NCBI GenBank assembly: GCA_046327745.1
Contig: JAXLXV010000020.1
Span: 1-64,000, forward strand
From: JABAQJ01 sp046327745
Lineage (GTDB): Bacteria; Gemmatimonadota; Gemmatimonadetes; Gemmatimonadales; Gemmatimonadaceae
DNA: 64,000 nt
Reading direction: 5' to 3'
A model generated the notes under the pieces. The model was not told the DNA's origin and did not search any database. It was given only the letters and a program-made list of their open reading frames with translations. A program made the position numbers and the translations under genes. Of the stretch, positions 1 through 7,751 are shown in pieces (positions within the stretch are counted from its first letter, which is position 1; every line of letters starts with the position of its first letter).

Positions 1-40
1 CGTCTATGACAAGCGGCGCAGCAGAAATTGGACGTTAGGT
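1..40 (+). repeat. attC site, left-truncated
   Basis: The right core GTTAGGT lies at 34-40. It is preceded by a GCGGCGCAGCAGAAA segment nearly identical to the right arm of the attC site at 5220-5326. The left half lies outside the window. Confidence 0.6.
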
Positions 41-46
41 TGCACA

Positions 47-646
47 ATGAATCTCCCAGTCGAACTTCAAGATGGGCTGAAGAAGAAGGGAACCTTCTCC
101 GTCCGCGTGATGCCCAGCGAAGCATGGCTCGCCAACCGGCAGGCACAACATCAAGCGCTTCCTTGGCACGAATCGGTCCTGCGTCCACTGCTCCAAGCAG
201 CGGACGCTGCCTGGGTCTATGAGCTGAAAGGAGCATCGGAAATCTTCGCTGTCGCGGACGGCATCCTTCGGCCGGAACGTGGAAAGTACGCGATCGATCT
301 GAATGCAGACCCAATTACCGGTCATGAACTCCTGTGGAATGCCTCCGGTGGGAAAAGGGGCTCGATCGTGATTAAGATCCCAGCCAGTAGGTTTCCCGGA
401 GCGGTCGTCTTTCCAAACTGCGAGGAGGCGTTTGTCATAAGCAATTCCACAGTCGGGGAATCGCCGGCGGCCGTTCGATTCGCACGTGCCTGTGTGGCGG
501 ATGGGCAGAACCTCTGCTGCCTCCTGTCCCGGAGCAATGGCTTTGCGCGGTTTTCCATCTACACCGCCATGCCGAGACTAGAAGAACTATTTGTCATGGC
601 GCGGTCGTTGGTGGTCAAGGCCGAATGGTATCGAAGTGCAACCTAA
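47..646 (+). CDS. Hypothetical cassette protein, 199 aa
   Basis: A 199-residue protein with no signal peptide or membrane segment that I can see. It starts seven bases after the attC right core and its TAA stop is embedded in the ACCTAAC left core of the next attC site (641-647), which is the expected geometry of a one-gene integron cassette. The sequence is mixed alpha/beta in character with several Trp and Cys residues; I do not recognise a family and assign no function. It is probably cytoplasmic. The ATG at 47 is the first usable start and no strong ribosome binding site precedes it. Confidence 0.7.
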   Translation: MNLPVELQDGLKKKGTFSVRVMPSEAWLANRQAQHQALPWHESVLRPLLQAADAAWVYELKGASEIFAVADGILRPERGKYAIDLNADPITGHELLWNASGGKRGSIVIKIPASRFPGAVVFPNCEEAFVISNSTVGESPAAVRFARACVADGQNLCCLLSRSNGFARFSIYTAMPRLEELFVMARSLVVKAEWYRSAT

Positions 647-709
647 CCAGCCGTTGGAGCGGACGCCTCCGCGCTGCGCCCTCCGGCGCCGCTCAACGGC
701 GCGTTAGAT
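641..709 (+). repeat. attC site, 69 bp
   Basis: Left core ACCTAAC (641-647) and right core GTTAGAT (703-709). The inner arms GCCGTTGGAGCGG and CCGCTCAACGGC pair with one unpaired G, the extrahelical base typical of folded attC sites. Confidence 0.85.
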
Positions 710-736
710 GTCGCTCGCCTCTTTCGAGGAACATCA

Positions 737-1720
737 ATGAAGCCGGGTCCTTGGCAGTGGTGGATGTCTTTGATCACGCCGATCGTGTTCGCGGGAGCAC
801 TCGGCTGCGGGCGGCCGTCGGCCCAAGCGCGAGCGGGGGCGATGCCTCCCGATTCCTTGATGCAGCCTGGCGCGTTGGCGACCCTCCCGAGTCAGTCGCC
901 CGATGCACGCCTCGCGTATGGCAGTGACTCGAGCCAAGTCGGTGAGTTGCGCGTGCCGACCGGCGCCGGGCCGCATCCCGTGGCGGTGCTTGTGCACGGC
1001 GGCTGCTTCAAAGCGGCGTATGCGACGCGTCGGGATCTGGCGGCCATGGGGGACGCACTCAAGGCGGTAGGGATCGCCACGTGGAATGTCGAGTACCGTC
1101 GCCTCGATCAACCCGGCGGCGGGTGGCCCGGGACTTACGTCGATGTCGCGACGGCGATCGACCATCTGCGCGTCCTCGCGCGTGAGTATCCGCTGGATCT
1201 CAGTCGGGTAGTGTTGGTGGGGCACTCCGCGGGCGGGCATCTCGCGCTCTGGGCCGCCGGTCGCGCACGGGTCCCGTTAGCCAGTGCCCTGCATACGCCG
1301 GAGCCACTCCCGGTGCGGGGCGTGCTCGATCTGGCGGGATCGGTCGACCTCACCGACAGCATCGCGCGGTATGAGCGCTTGTGTCAGGATGCCGTGATCA
1401 CGCGCTTGATGGACGGCTCGCCGTCGACGGTGCCCGAGCACTACGCGAGTGCGTCGCCGCGCGCGCTGCTGCCGCTGGGCGTGCCGCAAGTGATCCTCAT
1501 CGGCGAGTTCGAGGCGCATGTGCCGCGCCCCCTCGCGGAAGCGTATGTGCGCGCCGCCACCCAGGCGGGTGATTCCGCTCGCCTGCTCATCGTCCCGGGC
1601 GCTGGGCACTTCGAGATCGCCAGCCCACGCACGTCGGCGTGGCCGACGGTCCTGTCCGCGATCCAGACGCTGCTCGATGGACGGCCGCCGTCGCGCACGT
1701 CGGCGCCGTCGCCACCATAA
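737..1720 (+). CDS. Secreted alpha/beta hydrolase (esterase-like)
   Basis: A 327-residue alpha/beta hydrolase with an N-terminal lipoprotein-type signal ending in GALGCG, so it is likely lipid-anchored in the cell envelope. The oxyanion-hole motif HGG is near residue 87 and the nucleophile elbow GHSAGG near residue 162. A candidate acid and the catalytic His (GAGHFE, near residue 293) follow in order. This matches the acetyl-esterase/arylformamidase-like (BD-FAE) type; the substrate cannot be told from sequence. It is the only large enzyme in the early array and sits alone between attC sites at 641 and 1748, in the cassette orientation. Confidence 0.85.
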   Translation: MKPGPWQWWMSLITPIVFAGALGCGRPSAQARAGAMPPDSLMQPGALATLPSQSPDARLAYGSDSSQVGELRVPTGAGPHPVAVLVHGGCFKAAYATRRDLAAMGDALKAVGIATWNVEYRRLDQPGGGWPGTYVDVATAIDHLRVLAREYPLDLSRVVLVGHSAGGHLALWAAGRARVPLASALHTPEPLPVRGVLDLAGSVDLTDSIARYERLCQDAVITRLMDGSPSTVPEHYASASPRALLPLGVPQVILIGEFEAHVPRPLAEAYVRAATQAGDSARLLIVPGAGHFEIASPRTSAWPTVLSAIQTLLDGRPPSRTSAPSPP

Positions 1721-1747
1721 GCACGTCGGTTACGGAAACACCGCGAC

Positions 1748-1868
1748 ATCTAACCTCGCGTTGGTGCACTACGGCCGCCTATCGGAGCGCCGTGTAACGC
1801 GTTCGCTGGCGCTCACTCGTTCACGGCGTCCTATTCGGGGCGGCCGCGGCACAACGCTGGCGTTAGGC
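1748..1868 (+). repeat. attC site, 121 bp
   Basis: Left core ATCTAAC (1748-1754) and right core GTTAGGC (1862-1868). The arms CGCGTTGGTGC and GCACAACGCTGGCG pair with an extrahelical G on one side. Confidence 0.85.
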
Positions 1869-2018
1869 GTCCACAAGCACGGATGCACACACCCTGGGAG
1901 CGATAAGCTGGAGCGCGTCAACCACTGGGGCCCGAATCGGAAAGCTCTTGACGCGCGGACCTGGTGCCAACACCGTATGACTTCGACCCTTGTCGCTCAC
2001 CTTTTGATCGCGTCACGT

Positions 2019-2408
2019 ATGCGCTATTCATGTGCCATCGCTGTCGTTGGGCTTCTCGCTGCCCTTGCGGAGCCGGCACCGGCGCAAAGGGCGGTGCGAG
2101 CCGCGGCGGCATCCGGACCCTATCCCACCGTGGTCCTCACGGTGCGGGAGGCGGGCTCGCAGCATCCGGTCCCACAACCCCTCGTCTGCGTTCGGGAAGC
2201 GCCCGGGACGTTTGGTGCGGTTGGCGATTCGTTGGGCGTCGTTCGAATCGGCGGGAACCTGCCGTCCGGAACGATTCATCTCCGCATTCTCGCGCCGCGG
2301 CATCTGCCGACCGAGGCGGCCACGCGTTGGCCGCCCTCGCCCGACGCCAAGCCCGTCGCGGTGCTCATGCGTCCACGGTCGGGACCGGACGTCGAGCCGT
2401 CGTGTTGA
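2019..2408 (+). CDS. Small secreted protein, carboxypeptidase-regulatory-like
   Basis: A 129-residue protein with a signal peptide (MRYSCAIAVVGLLAALA, cleavage near PAPAQ), so it is predicted to be exported. The mature part holds a beta-rich segment of the pattern VxDxLGxVRIGGxLPxGxIxLRI, which resembles carboxypeptidase-regulatory-like/peptidase-associated beta-sandwich domains; this is a weak resemblance and no function is claimed. An in-frame ATG exists at 1977, but the one at 2019 opens directly into the signal peptide and is preferred. About 150 bp of untranslated sequence lies between the attC right core and this start, longer than in the neighbouring cassettes. Confidence 0.6.
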   Translation: MRYSCAIAVVGLLAALAEPAPAQRAVRAAAASGPYPTVVLTVREAGSQHPVPQPLVCVREAPGTFGAVGDSLGVVRIGGNLPSGTIHLRILAPRHLPTEAATRWPPSPDAKPVAVLMRPRSGPDVEPSC

Positions 2409-2578
2409 TGGTTCGACGCCGGCCGGGACGGATGGACGCCGTCAGGGCGGTGGCGATGGACGGTAGGTTCTTGCCGACGTCCAGGTCTCGCGTTCATATG
2501 TCCGAGCGCAACGCCGGTACTCAACTTCCTCGCGCCGTCGGCGTCCGGGCGGAGGAATGATGAGATCGACGAACGGAC

Positions 2579-2670
2579 GCCTAACAGGATGTGCAGCAGC
2601 CAGCGGGAGCTGCGCTCCCGCCGCACGATTCTCATGAGATCCCGCTGCAGCTGACATTGGGACGTTAGGT
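2579..2670 (+). repeat. attC site, 92 bp
   Basis: Left core GCCTAAC (2579-2585), right core GTTAGGT (2664-2670). Arms AGCAGCCAGCGGGA and TCCCGCTGCAGCTG pair imperfectly. A second palindrome, GCGGGAGCTGCGCTCCCGC, sits at the centre. Confidence 0.8.
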
Positions 2671-2702
2671 GGCCAAGTCTCTTACGTAACGCGAGACGTT
2701 CA

Positions 2703-3227
2703 ATGCGTCGTTCCTTCCGCGCCCGTTGGCGCGCAGCGGTCCTCCCAGCGCTCCTGCTGGTCACTGCAGCGCCGAGCGCGCGTGGGCAGGGCGAGGCGTC
2801 GTGCACGTTCGGCCGCTGTGGTCTCCGCATGGAGGGCCGCTTTCTGTTGCGTGGCAGCGCCGGAGATACGATCGCGCGTCCACGCTGGTGGTATGATCCA
2901 CAACTTCCGCGCAGCGCGCTGGTGTCGGATTCCAGTCGTCGCTTGGCCGCCCGCTTCAACCGCGACGGCCATCGCGCCAAGTCCCTAGCGGCCATTGGTG
3001 CGCTGTTGCTCCTGGGCGGCGTGACCGTTGCCTACGGACACGACGCCGATTGGGGCGATCTGAGCCTGGTGGATCGCGGGGATGCGGCCGGCCTGTGGGG
3101 TACTCGTGTGGCGGTCTCTGGGCTTGCCCTCACGCTCATCGCCGCCCAGCGGTGGTCGCGTGCCGTCGTCTGGCGCGACCGGGCCCTGTGGGTCCACAAT
3201 CAAGGACTCGACCGCCCGTCACCGTGA
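2703..3227 (+). CDS. Membrane-associated hypothetical protein, 174 aa
   Basis: A 174-residue protein with a Sec signal peptide (residues 1-28, ending SARGQG). Two hydrophobic segments follow near residues 95-112 and 133-148. The first mature segment contains a CTFGRCGLR cysteine pair and the end carries VWRDRALWVHNQGL. The likely topology is an exported domain followed by two membrane helices. I recognise no family. It fills the cassette between attC sites at 2579 and 3236 on its own; the start ATG lies 33 bp after the right core. Confidence 0.65.
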   Translation: MRRSFRARWRAAVLPALLLVTAAPSARGQGEASCTFGRCGLRMEGRFLLRGSAGDTIARPRWWYDPQLPRSALVSDSSRRLAARFNRDGHRAKSLAAIGALLLLGGVTVAYGHDADWGDLSLVDRGDAAGLWGTRVAVSGLALTLIAAQRWSRAVVWRDRALWVHNQGLDRPSP

Positions 3228-3235
3228 GCCAGGCC

Positions 3236-3345
3236 ACCGAACATGGTTTGCTGCCGACGCAGCGGTAAGCTATGGTAGGCTGCGCTGGGCTACGCCAGCG
3301 CAGCCGTTTGTTGGGATGCTGCGTGGCAGAAACTTGACGTTAGCT
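3236..3345 (+). repeat. attC site, 110 bp, degenerate cores
   Basis: Cores are off-consensus: ACCGAAC (3236-3242) and GTTAGCT (3339-3345). The arms GTTTGCTGCCGACGCAGC and GCTGCGTGGCAGAAAC are nearly complementary. The central TATGGTAGGCTGCGCTG is shared with the sites at 5220 and 5949, showing common descent. Confidence 0.7.
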
Positions 3346-3377
3346 AGCCCCCCGACGATTGTCCAACACGCCGCTCA

Positions 3378-3905
3378 ATGTCACTGCTCGCGTATCACTT
3401 CGACATAACGGTCGCGCTTCGTACGAGCGTTCAGCGCGACCTTCAGCGACGCTCGCGTTGGTATCGGCGCATGCAGTACGCATATGTGATACTGCCGTGC
3501 ATCTTGATCGCAATCCCCCTGCTCGCCGGTCAAACTCTTGCCGACGCGCTCAGGCACAACCTCTTCGTGATCGTCGGGCTGCCGCTCGTCGGGTTCGTCG
3601 GGGTGCCCTGGATCAACCGATGGTCGCTCGCGCGGCAAGAGCGCAGCAATCCCGTGTTAGGCGGCCCTCAATCGTTCGCATTGGTGGAGGATGGGCTCAA
3701 GATGGAAAACCGCGCTGGACGCTCGCTGGTACGTTGGGCGACGGTGATGCGCGTGGTGGAAACACCCGACCATATACTCTTCTACTATTCGCCAGGGTGC
3801 GCCTACTTTCTTCCGCGCGCGGCAATTCCGCACGCTGAACTGGCGGCAGTGCGTGCGTTCATTACCGCGCACGTCACGGTCCCGACGGAATTCGCGGTCG
3901 GTTAG
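3378..3905 (+). CDS. YcxB-like membrane protein
   Basis: A 175-residue protein with two transmembrane helices (about residues 34-54 and 63-80). A beta-rich C-terminal domain carries the pattern SFALVEDGLKMEN...RWATVMRVVETPDHILFYY, which is typical of YcxB-like C-terminal domains (a bacterial-PH-like fold). Function in this family is unknown. The length and topology fit a complete family member, with the globular part in the cytoplasm after the hairpin. It is the sole gene between attC sites at 3236 and 3918. A second, damaged member is encoded near 6389-6847 in the same array. Confidence 0.8.
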   Translation: MSLLAYHFDITVALRTSVQRDLQRRSRWYRRMQYAYVILPCILIAIPLLAGQTLADALRHNLFVIVGLPLVGFVGVPWINRWSLARQERSNPVLGGPQSFALVEDGLKMENRAGRSLVRWATVMRVVETPDHILFYYSPGCAYFLPRAAIPHAELAAVRAFITAHVTVPTEFAVG

Positions 3906-3917
3906 CGGCGCGCGGCT

Positions 3918-4009
3918 AGCTAACAACGCCTTGCACCAGACGGGCGATTCAGGGATTGCGCGCACAGGAGTGCGCGCATGTTATGATAACCCGCCGGCTG
4001 GCGTTAGGC
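3918..4009 (+). repeat. attC site, 92 bp
   Basis: Left core AGCTAAC (3918-3924, one mismatch to RYYYAAC) and right core GTTAGGC (4003-4009). AACGCC next to the left core matches GGCGTT at the right core. Confidence 0.7.
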
Positions 4010-4045
4010 GGCGTCCTTTCTAACGAGCCACCAATTGGACTGCGG

Positions 4046-4471
4046 ATGAGACAGCGTCCCTTGCTAGTTAGCCTGCTTGCGCTCGCCAGTGTGAGCTGCA
4101 GCGGGGGTGGTGTGGACCCGCACGAGGTCCCCACCGCCACCCTGGCTGGTACATGGATCGCGCAGTCGTTTGCGTTTCTGGGCCTGACAGATTCCTTGCG
4201 CTTGACTCTCACCGTCACTGAGGCCGAGGTTACTGGCACTGGAGTGCGTTGGATCAACGATTTGGCGCCCGTTCCCTTCCAGTTTCACGGACGTATTTCG
4301 CCCGTTGAGGTCGCCGGGGAACGGTGGGTGCCAACGGAAGACTCCATCTACATTCGGCGCGACTCACTCTGGCTCGTCCCTTCCGGTGCTCGCCTGTATG
4401 GGCAAATTGCGCGTAGCAGTTCCGAGCGTATCCTCGCTTCCGTGTTTGAACTTGTCCGCATCCCACGGTAG
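4046..4471 (+). CDS. Small lipoprotein, lipocalin-like candidate
   Basis: A 141-residue predicted lipoprotein. The N-terminus MRQRPLLVSLLALASVSCSG is a textbook lipobox signal with Cys near residue 18, so it should be lipid-anchored. The mature part has GTWIAQSF... followed by repeated beta strands with DSLRLTLTV and DSLWLV. This is the look of small beta-barrel 'lipocalin-like' lipoproteins, but the resemblance is general and function is unknown. The reading frame is open upstream to 3956; the ATG at 4046 is chosen because it starts the signal and lies after the attC right core. Confidence 0.7.
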   Translation: MRQRPLLVSLLALASVSCSGGGVDPHEVPTATLAGTWIAQSFAFLGLTDSLRLTLTVTEAEVTGTGVRWINDLAPVPFQFHGRISPVEVAGERWVPTEDSIYIRRDSLWLVPSGARLYGQIARSSSERILASVFELVRIPR

Positions 4472-4548
4472 TGCCTCGATGCCGTCAAGTTTCGCTACGC
4501 GAATGCTGAGAGCATTGCGCCCACCCGAGGGCGGATACGCGAACCGCC

Positions 4549-4635
4549 GCCTAACAGGCTTTGCTGCTGCTGAGGACGGCGGCCGCGCCGCCGCGTCTTA
4601 AGGAAGCGCTTGCAGGTTAAACCTCGACGCTAGGC
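4549..4635 (+). repeat. attC site, 87 bp, mutated right core
   Basis: Left core GCCTAAC (4549-4555). The right core reads GCTAGGC (4629-4635): the first T of the normally invariant GTT is C, which should impair recombination. The centre holds the palindrome GGCGGCCGCGCCGCC. Confidence 0.65.
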
Positions 4636-4643
4636 AGCGACTG

Positions 4644-5201
4644 ATGGTGCGCCTGTTCCCGAAGTGCCTCGGTGTTGGGACCGCCGTCGCGGTCTGCGCC
4701 TGCGCGAAACCGGCAGGTGTACCGTCCTCGGCGCCGGCACCGTCGTCGGCGGTCGTGTCGTTGCGAAGTGCGACCGGGGCGGCGGCGGTGAAGGTCGTAC
4801 GCGCAACAAATGGGGCCGACTCCATACAGATCGTGCTGCAGGCCATGCTGCGAAACAACAGCCGCGATACGCTTGAGGTGGCAACCACGTGTGATGGTGG
4901 CCTCTTTTTGCAATACGCCGAGGGAGCGTCGTGGACGCCGGCCATCGTCTTCGTAGAACTGCCTTCCTGCCAAGCGATGTTTACATCGGTCCGCGTGGCT
5001 CCCGGCGATTCGACCGTACTCACGCGAGTGCTCGAGGCGATCCGCGCGCCGCGACTCAGCGGCGTTCGGTGGGTGGCACCTCTGCCAGGGCAATTTCGAG
5101 TCGTCACGCGCGCGAGCAGCTGTTCCCGGAACGGAAAGCGTGCATGTTACACGGACATCAGTTCACCGCCATTCCCGCTCCTCGGGCCCGGGAGTGGCTA
5201 G
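4644..5201 (+). CDS. Lipoprotein, hypothetical, 185 aa
   Basis: A 185-residue protein with an N-terminal hydrophobic stretch ending in VAVCACAK, so a lipobox Cys near residue 18-20 is likely. An Ala/Pro/Ser linker follows, then a beta-rich domain with LQAMLRNNSRDTLEVATTC. That pattern is common in Ig-like envelope lipoproteins in which hydrogen-bonded strands are joined by a Cys pair. Further Cys residues near the C-terminus suggest disulfides and an extracytoplasmic location. No family recognised. The start is nine bases after the attC right core at 4635. Confidence 0.65.
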   Translation: MVRLFPKCLGVGTAVAVCACAKPAGVPSSAPAPSSAVVSLRSATGAAAVKVVRATNGADSIQIVLQAMLRNNSRDTLEVATTCDGGLFLQYAEGASWTPAIVFVELPSCQAMFTSVRVAPGDSTVLTRVLEAIRAPRLSGVRWVAPLPGQFRVVTRASSCSRNGKRACYTDISSPPFPLLGPGSG

Positions 5202-5219
5202 CGCGCGCGACGGCGAGCT

Positions 5220-5326
5220 GCCTAACAATATTTGGTGCAGACGCCGCAAACGGGTATGGTAGGCTGTGCTGTCTGCGTCAGCGCAGCCAGCTATGGATGC
5301 GGCGCAGCAGAAACTAGACGTTAGGC
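5220..5326 (+). repeat. attC site, 107 bp
   Basis: Left core GCCTAAC (5220-5226), right core GTTAGGC (5320-5326). It contains TATGGTAGGCTGTGCTG in the left half and GCGGCGCAGCAGAAACTAGA in the right arm, both shared with other sites of this array. Confidence 0.85.
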
Positions 5327-5341
5327 AGCACGGAGGTGAGG

Positions 5342-6034
5342 ATGAGACGACGTCACGTGGTGGGGTTCCTGGCCGGCCTGGCGGCGTGCGCGACAAGCCG
5401 CAGTGCGGAGACATCGGCGTTCCGAGGGGACCTGCTGCCAGAGCGGGTCGCACTCGGCGTGCGTCCCGGTACCTTCCAACTCACGCTCTCGGCGCCGGCC
5501 TTCGTCTCGCTCTGGGCGGTCGATGGCGGCGATTCGCTCCGCCTGCTCTATCGGTCGGCGGACGCGCAGCCGACGCCACTGAGCGGCGAGGTGATGCTCG
5601 AGGCGCCCGGAAGCGCGGTGGTGGGACGGCCGGCGCCGTTCGCCGGCTGGGACGTACTACCGCCAGCGGTTGTCCGGCGGCCGCGCGTCGGACGGGGCCG
5701 GATGGATGTGGGGGCGCCGGCCGGAGTGTCGGTCGGGGGCGGCCCGCGGTCGTGCCGGCCGCGCCGACCGCGGGGGTGGCAGGTGGGCACCCCGGTGGTG
5801 CTGGCGTTCACGCGGACCCCGCTGCCGCCGACGCTGGACGCCGCGACGACGGCGTGGGTGCGAGTTGCCGGGGGACCCGAGCGGGCGTCGCGCGGGTTGG
5901 TGCGGCTGCCGGCCAGTTTCCAGCGCACTGGGCCCGGCCGTAGGCGCTACCTAACGTTTGCTGCCGACGCCGCAAACGCGTATGGTAGGCTGCGCTGCAT
6001 CGGCCTGACCATTTACCAGATGCGGCGCAGCTGA
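5342..6034 (+). CDS. Lipoprotein-like ORF reading into its attC
   Basis: The start ATG at 5342 has a strong GGAGG ribosome binding site (5332-5336), unusual in this array. The N-terminus MRRRHVVGFLAGLAACATS is a lipoprotein signal. Residues 30-100 look like a normal folded segment (VRPGTFQLTLSAPAFVSLWA...), a pattern seen in envelope DUF4384-type proteins. The middle, about residues 110-145, becomes Arg/Gly/Pro-rich and looks out of frame; a second coherent stretch follows. The frame then runs through the attC left core and stops inside the attC at 6034. I suspect an internal frameshift pair or decay of the original stop; treat the C-terminal 30 residues as non-native. Confidence 0.5.
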   Translation: MRRRHVVGFLAGLAACATSRSAETSAFRGDLLPERVALGVRPGTFQLTLSAPAFVSLWAVDGGDSLRLLYRSADAQPTPLSGEVMLEAPGSAVVGRPAPFAGWDVLPPAVVRRPRVGRGRMDVGAPAGVSVGGGPRSCRPRRPRGWQVGTPVVLAFTRTPLPPTLDAATTAWVRVAGGPERASRGLVRLPASFQRTGPGRRRYLTFAADAANAYGRLRCIGLTIYQMRRS

Positions 6035-6048
6035 GGTGGACGTTGGGC
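5949..6048 (+). repeat. attC site, 100 bp
   Basis: Left core ACCTAAC (5949-5955), right core GTTGGGC (6042-6048), with GTTTGCTGCCGACGCCGC and GCGGCGCAGCTGAG arms. The TATGGTAGGCTGCGCTG block is shared with the sites at 3236 and 5220. Confidence 0.85.
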
Positions 6049-6222
6049 GTCTGCACACATCACGACGGTACATACAACCTGCCGCGTTCCATCGAGGCGG
6101 CCTCGCGTACCGCGACGACCCTGGCAAGGTGACGCTGGGCTCGGCCAGACACGCACGGTTGCTTGATGGTAGCGGAGAGCGATCTATGAGTTCAGCCAAG
6201 TAGAGCTCAATCTGGAGGGATG

Positions 6223-6561
6223 ATGAGGCGTTGGATGTCGGTGACGATGCTGCTGTGCGCGACGATTGGATGCTCGGCAGGGCCATCGGAGACCCAGGCT
6301 TTGTTACTAGATGTGTTTGCTGGTGCGTGGCGCTCCGTGACGCCGTCGCTCGATTCATTGAGTTGTCTGTCAACTCGACGTCGAGTGAGTCGGGTGTGCT
6401 GCGAGCGCGGCTCACGTTCTCGGTGTCGGCGTCGGCCTGCTCGCGTTCGCGCTCCCGCCCTCCCACTATTCAACCTTCCTTGTGGGGCTGGTCGCCGTTT
6501 TCGCGGCGGTGTACGGGCTTCAGGCCCTAGGCCGGTCAAACCTGCGAACGCTCCAGGATAG
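6223..6561 (+). pseudogene. Short lipoprotein start, probably truncated
   Basis: The frame opens with MRRWMSVTMLLCATIGCSAG, a clear lipobox signal, preceded by a GGAGGG ribosome binding site at 6213-6218. About 30 plausible residues follow (LLLDVFAGAWRSVTPSLDSLS), then the frame turns Arg/Cys/Pro-rich in a way typical of an out-of-frame reading of GC-rich DNA. Meanwhile a different frame downstream becomes coding (YcxB-like, 6389-6847). The simplest reading is that two genes were joined, or that one gene suffered a frameshift near 6320-6390. The 112-residue product as written is probably not native. Confidence 0.4.
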
Positions 6562-6847
6562 AGATCCGCACACCCTCGAGCCCCATTTCGTGGAGATTGG
6601 GCCGCACGACGTTTTCACCGGCTGCTCCCATGTCAGCGCCCGGTATCCGTGGGACGAGTTTACCAAAGTCTCCGAGAACAACGAGTTCTATCTCTTCGTT
6701 CGCACAAACGGCGGCGGCGCTGCAGTCCCGAAACGCATCCTCAATGCGTCGACCGAACGCGAGCTACGCGCTCGCATCGCAGATTGGGCCCCTGACCGTG
6801 GCGCTGGACTCGCACGTGGCCGCGATGCTGGTGACGAAGCCATTTAA
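6482..6847 (+). CDS. YcxB-like protein, 5' end broken or misplaced
   Basis: The C-terminal half is a convincing YcxB-like domain (PHFVEIGPHDVFTG, RYPWDEFTKVSENNEFYLFV), parallel to the protein encoded at 3378-3905. The GTG at 6482 is the first possible start, but it begins inside the transmembrane hairpin. The same frame is open and sensible back to 6389 (LLAFALPPSHYSTFLVGLV), with no start codon there before the TGA at 6386. So the first helix is encoded but has no start of its own, pointing to a frameshift or an upstream fusion. The final residues after TERELRARIADW also look degraded. The TAA stop lies in ATTTAAC. Confidence 0.45.
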   Translation: MGLVAVFAAVYGLQALGRSNLRTLQDRDPHTLEPHFVEIGPHDVFTGCSHVSARYPWDEFTKVSENNEFYLFVRTNGGGAAVPKRILNASTERELRARIADWAPDRGAGLARGRDAGDEAI

Positions 6848-6877
6848 CATGGCGGCAGGCATCATAGCGGAGGAGTG

Positions 6878-7453
6878 TTGACGGCATTGGGCGAGAGGCT
6901 TCGGAGATACCGCAGGCCGATTGTAGCTGGCGTGGGCGGCATCGCCTTGCTTGCGTTGGCCGGATCCTTTCTCGTGTCTCGCGGGATTGACGAGACGTAT
7001 TCACGAGATTGGCGATCGTCGAGCTCCGAGGATGCTAGTCGGCGGGGCGTATTCGTGTCCTCGCCCGTTGTCACACCCGCGGTTGTGTCTGTGAGCCCCG
7101 CAGTCGATGTGCGTGTCACCGATGCGTGGGTTGAGCATCCCACTCACATCGAATACCACTGGGTGTTCGTTCGGCGAGAAGTGAAAGACTCGGCTTACCG
7201 GTTGATTGTCCTCCTGGCGAAGACGCCGCATTCCGACTCGGTGTGGACCGACCTAGGTCGGCGATGCTTCGCGTTCGTAGATTTCTACTTGAATGAACAG
7301 CGAGCGGGCGTATCGGGCGACTTCGCGCACGAAGAGTTGTTTGCCGAGTCAGTATTAGCGATCCGCGATACGGTGCGCCTCCGGGTCGTTCGTCACGATC
7401 ATGTAGATCCGCCGCCAGGTGCACCGCGTTCCAAAACACCCGACTGTCCGTGA
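6878..7453 (+). CDS. Single-pass membrane hypothetical protein
   Basis: About 191 residues with one N-terminal transmembrane helix (VAGVGGIALLALAGSFLVS, about residues 16-34) followed by a soluble extracytoplasmic domain with one Cys and many charged residues. I recognise no family. TTG at 6878 is chosen because it lies five bases after a GGAGG at 6869-6873; the GTG at 6875 is too close to that site. The gene begins 30 bp after the stop of the YcxB-like frame with no attC between them, so the two may share one cassette, possibly after loss of a site. Confidence 0.6.
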   Translation: MTALGERLRRYRRPIVAGVGGIALLALAGSFLVSRGIDETYSRDWRSSSSEDASRRGVFVSSPVVTPAVVSVSPAVDVRVTDAWVEHPTHIEYHWVFVRREVKDSAYRLIVLLAKTPHSDSVWTDLGRRCFAFVDFYLNEQRAGVSGDFAHEELFAESVLAIRDTVRLRVVRHDHVDPPPGAPRSKTPDCP

Positions 7454-7456
7454 AGG

Positions 7457-7578
7457 GCCTTATCGCCCGCCATCTCACGGTCGTTGAGCCCGACGGACGA
7501 CGTCAATGAGTGCGGCCACTCGCTTCGCTCGTGCCCGCATCTTAGCGTTACTCGCCCGCAGGCCAACTTGGACGTTGC
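7457..7578 (+). repeat. Possible decayed attC site
   Basis: The right end CTTGGACGTTGCAG resembles the usual ACTTGGACGTTAGGC. The left end GCCTTAT resembles GCCTAAC. An inner hairpin is formed by TGCGGCCACTCG and CTCGTGCCCGCA. Both cores are damaged, so this is probably inactive. Confidence 0.3.
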
Positions 7579-7751
7579 AGCTCGGAGCTGCGTGTCTCCC
7601 GAGGAGTCAATCGGCACCGCGCGCGAGCGTCGACGGGCCCGGCGCCCGACGGACTTCGGGTCAGGAAATGGCGGACGTGCGTTCGGATCGTTTCCGCTAG
7701 CAGCGGCGAGATCCATCACGTACCAGTCAAGGAGACCTGAAGGAGGCGGAC

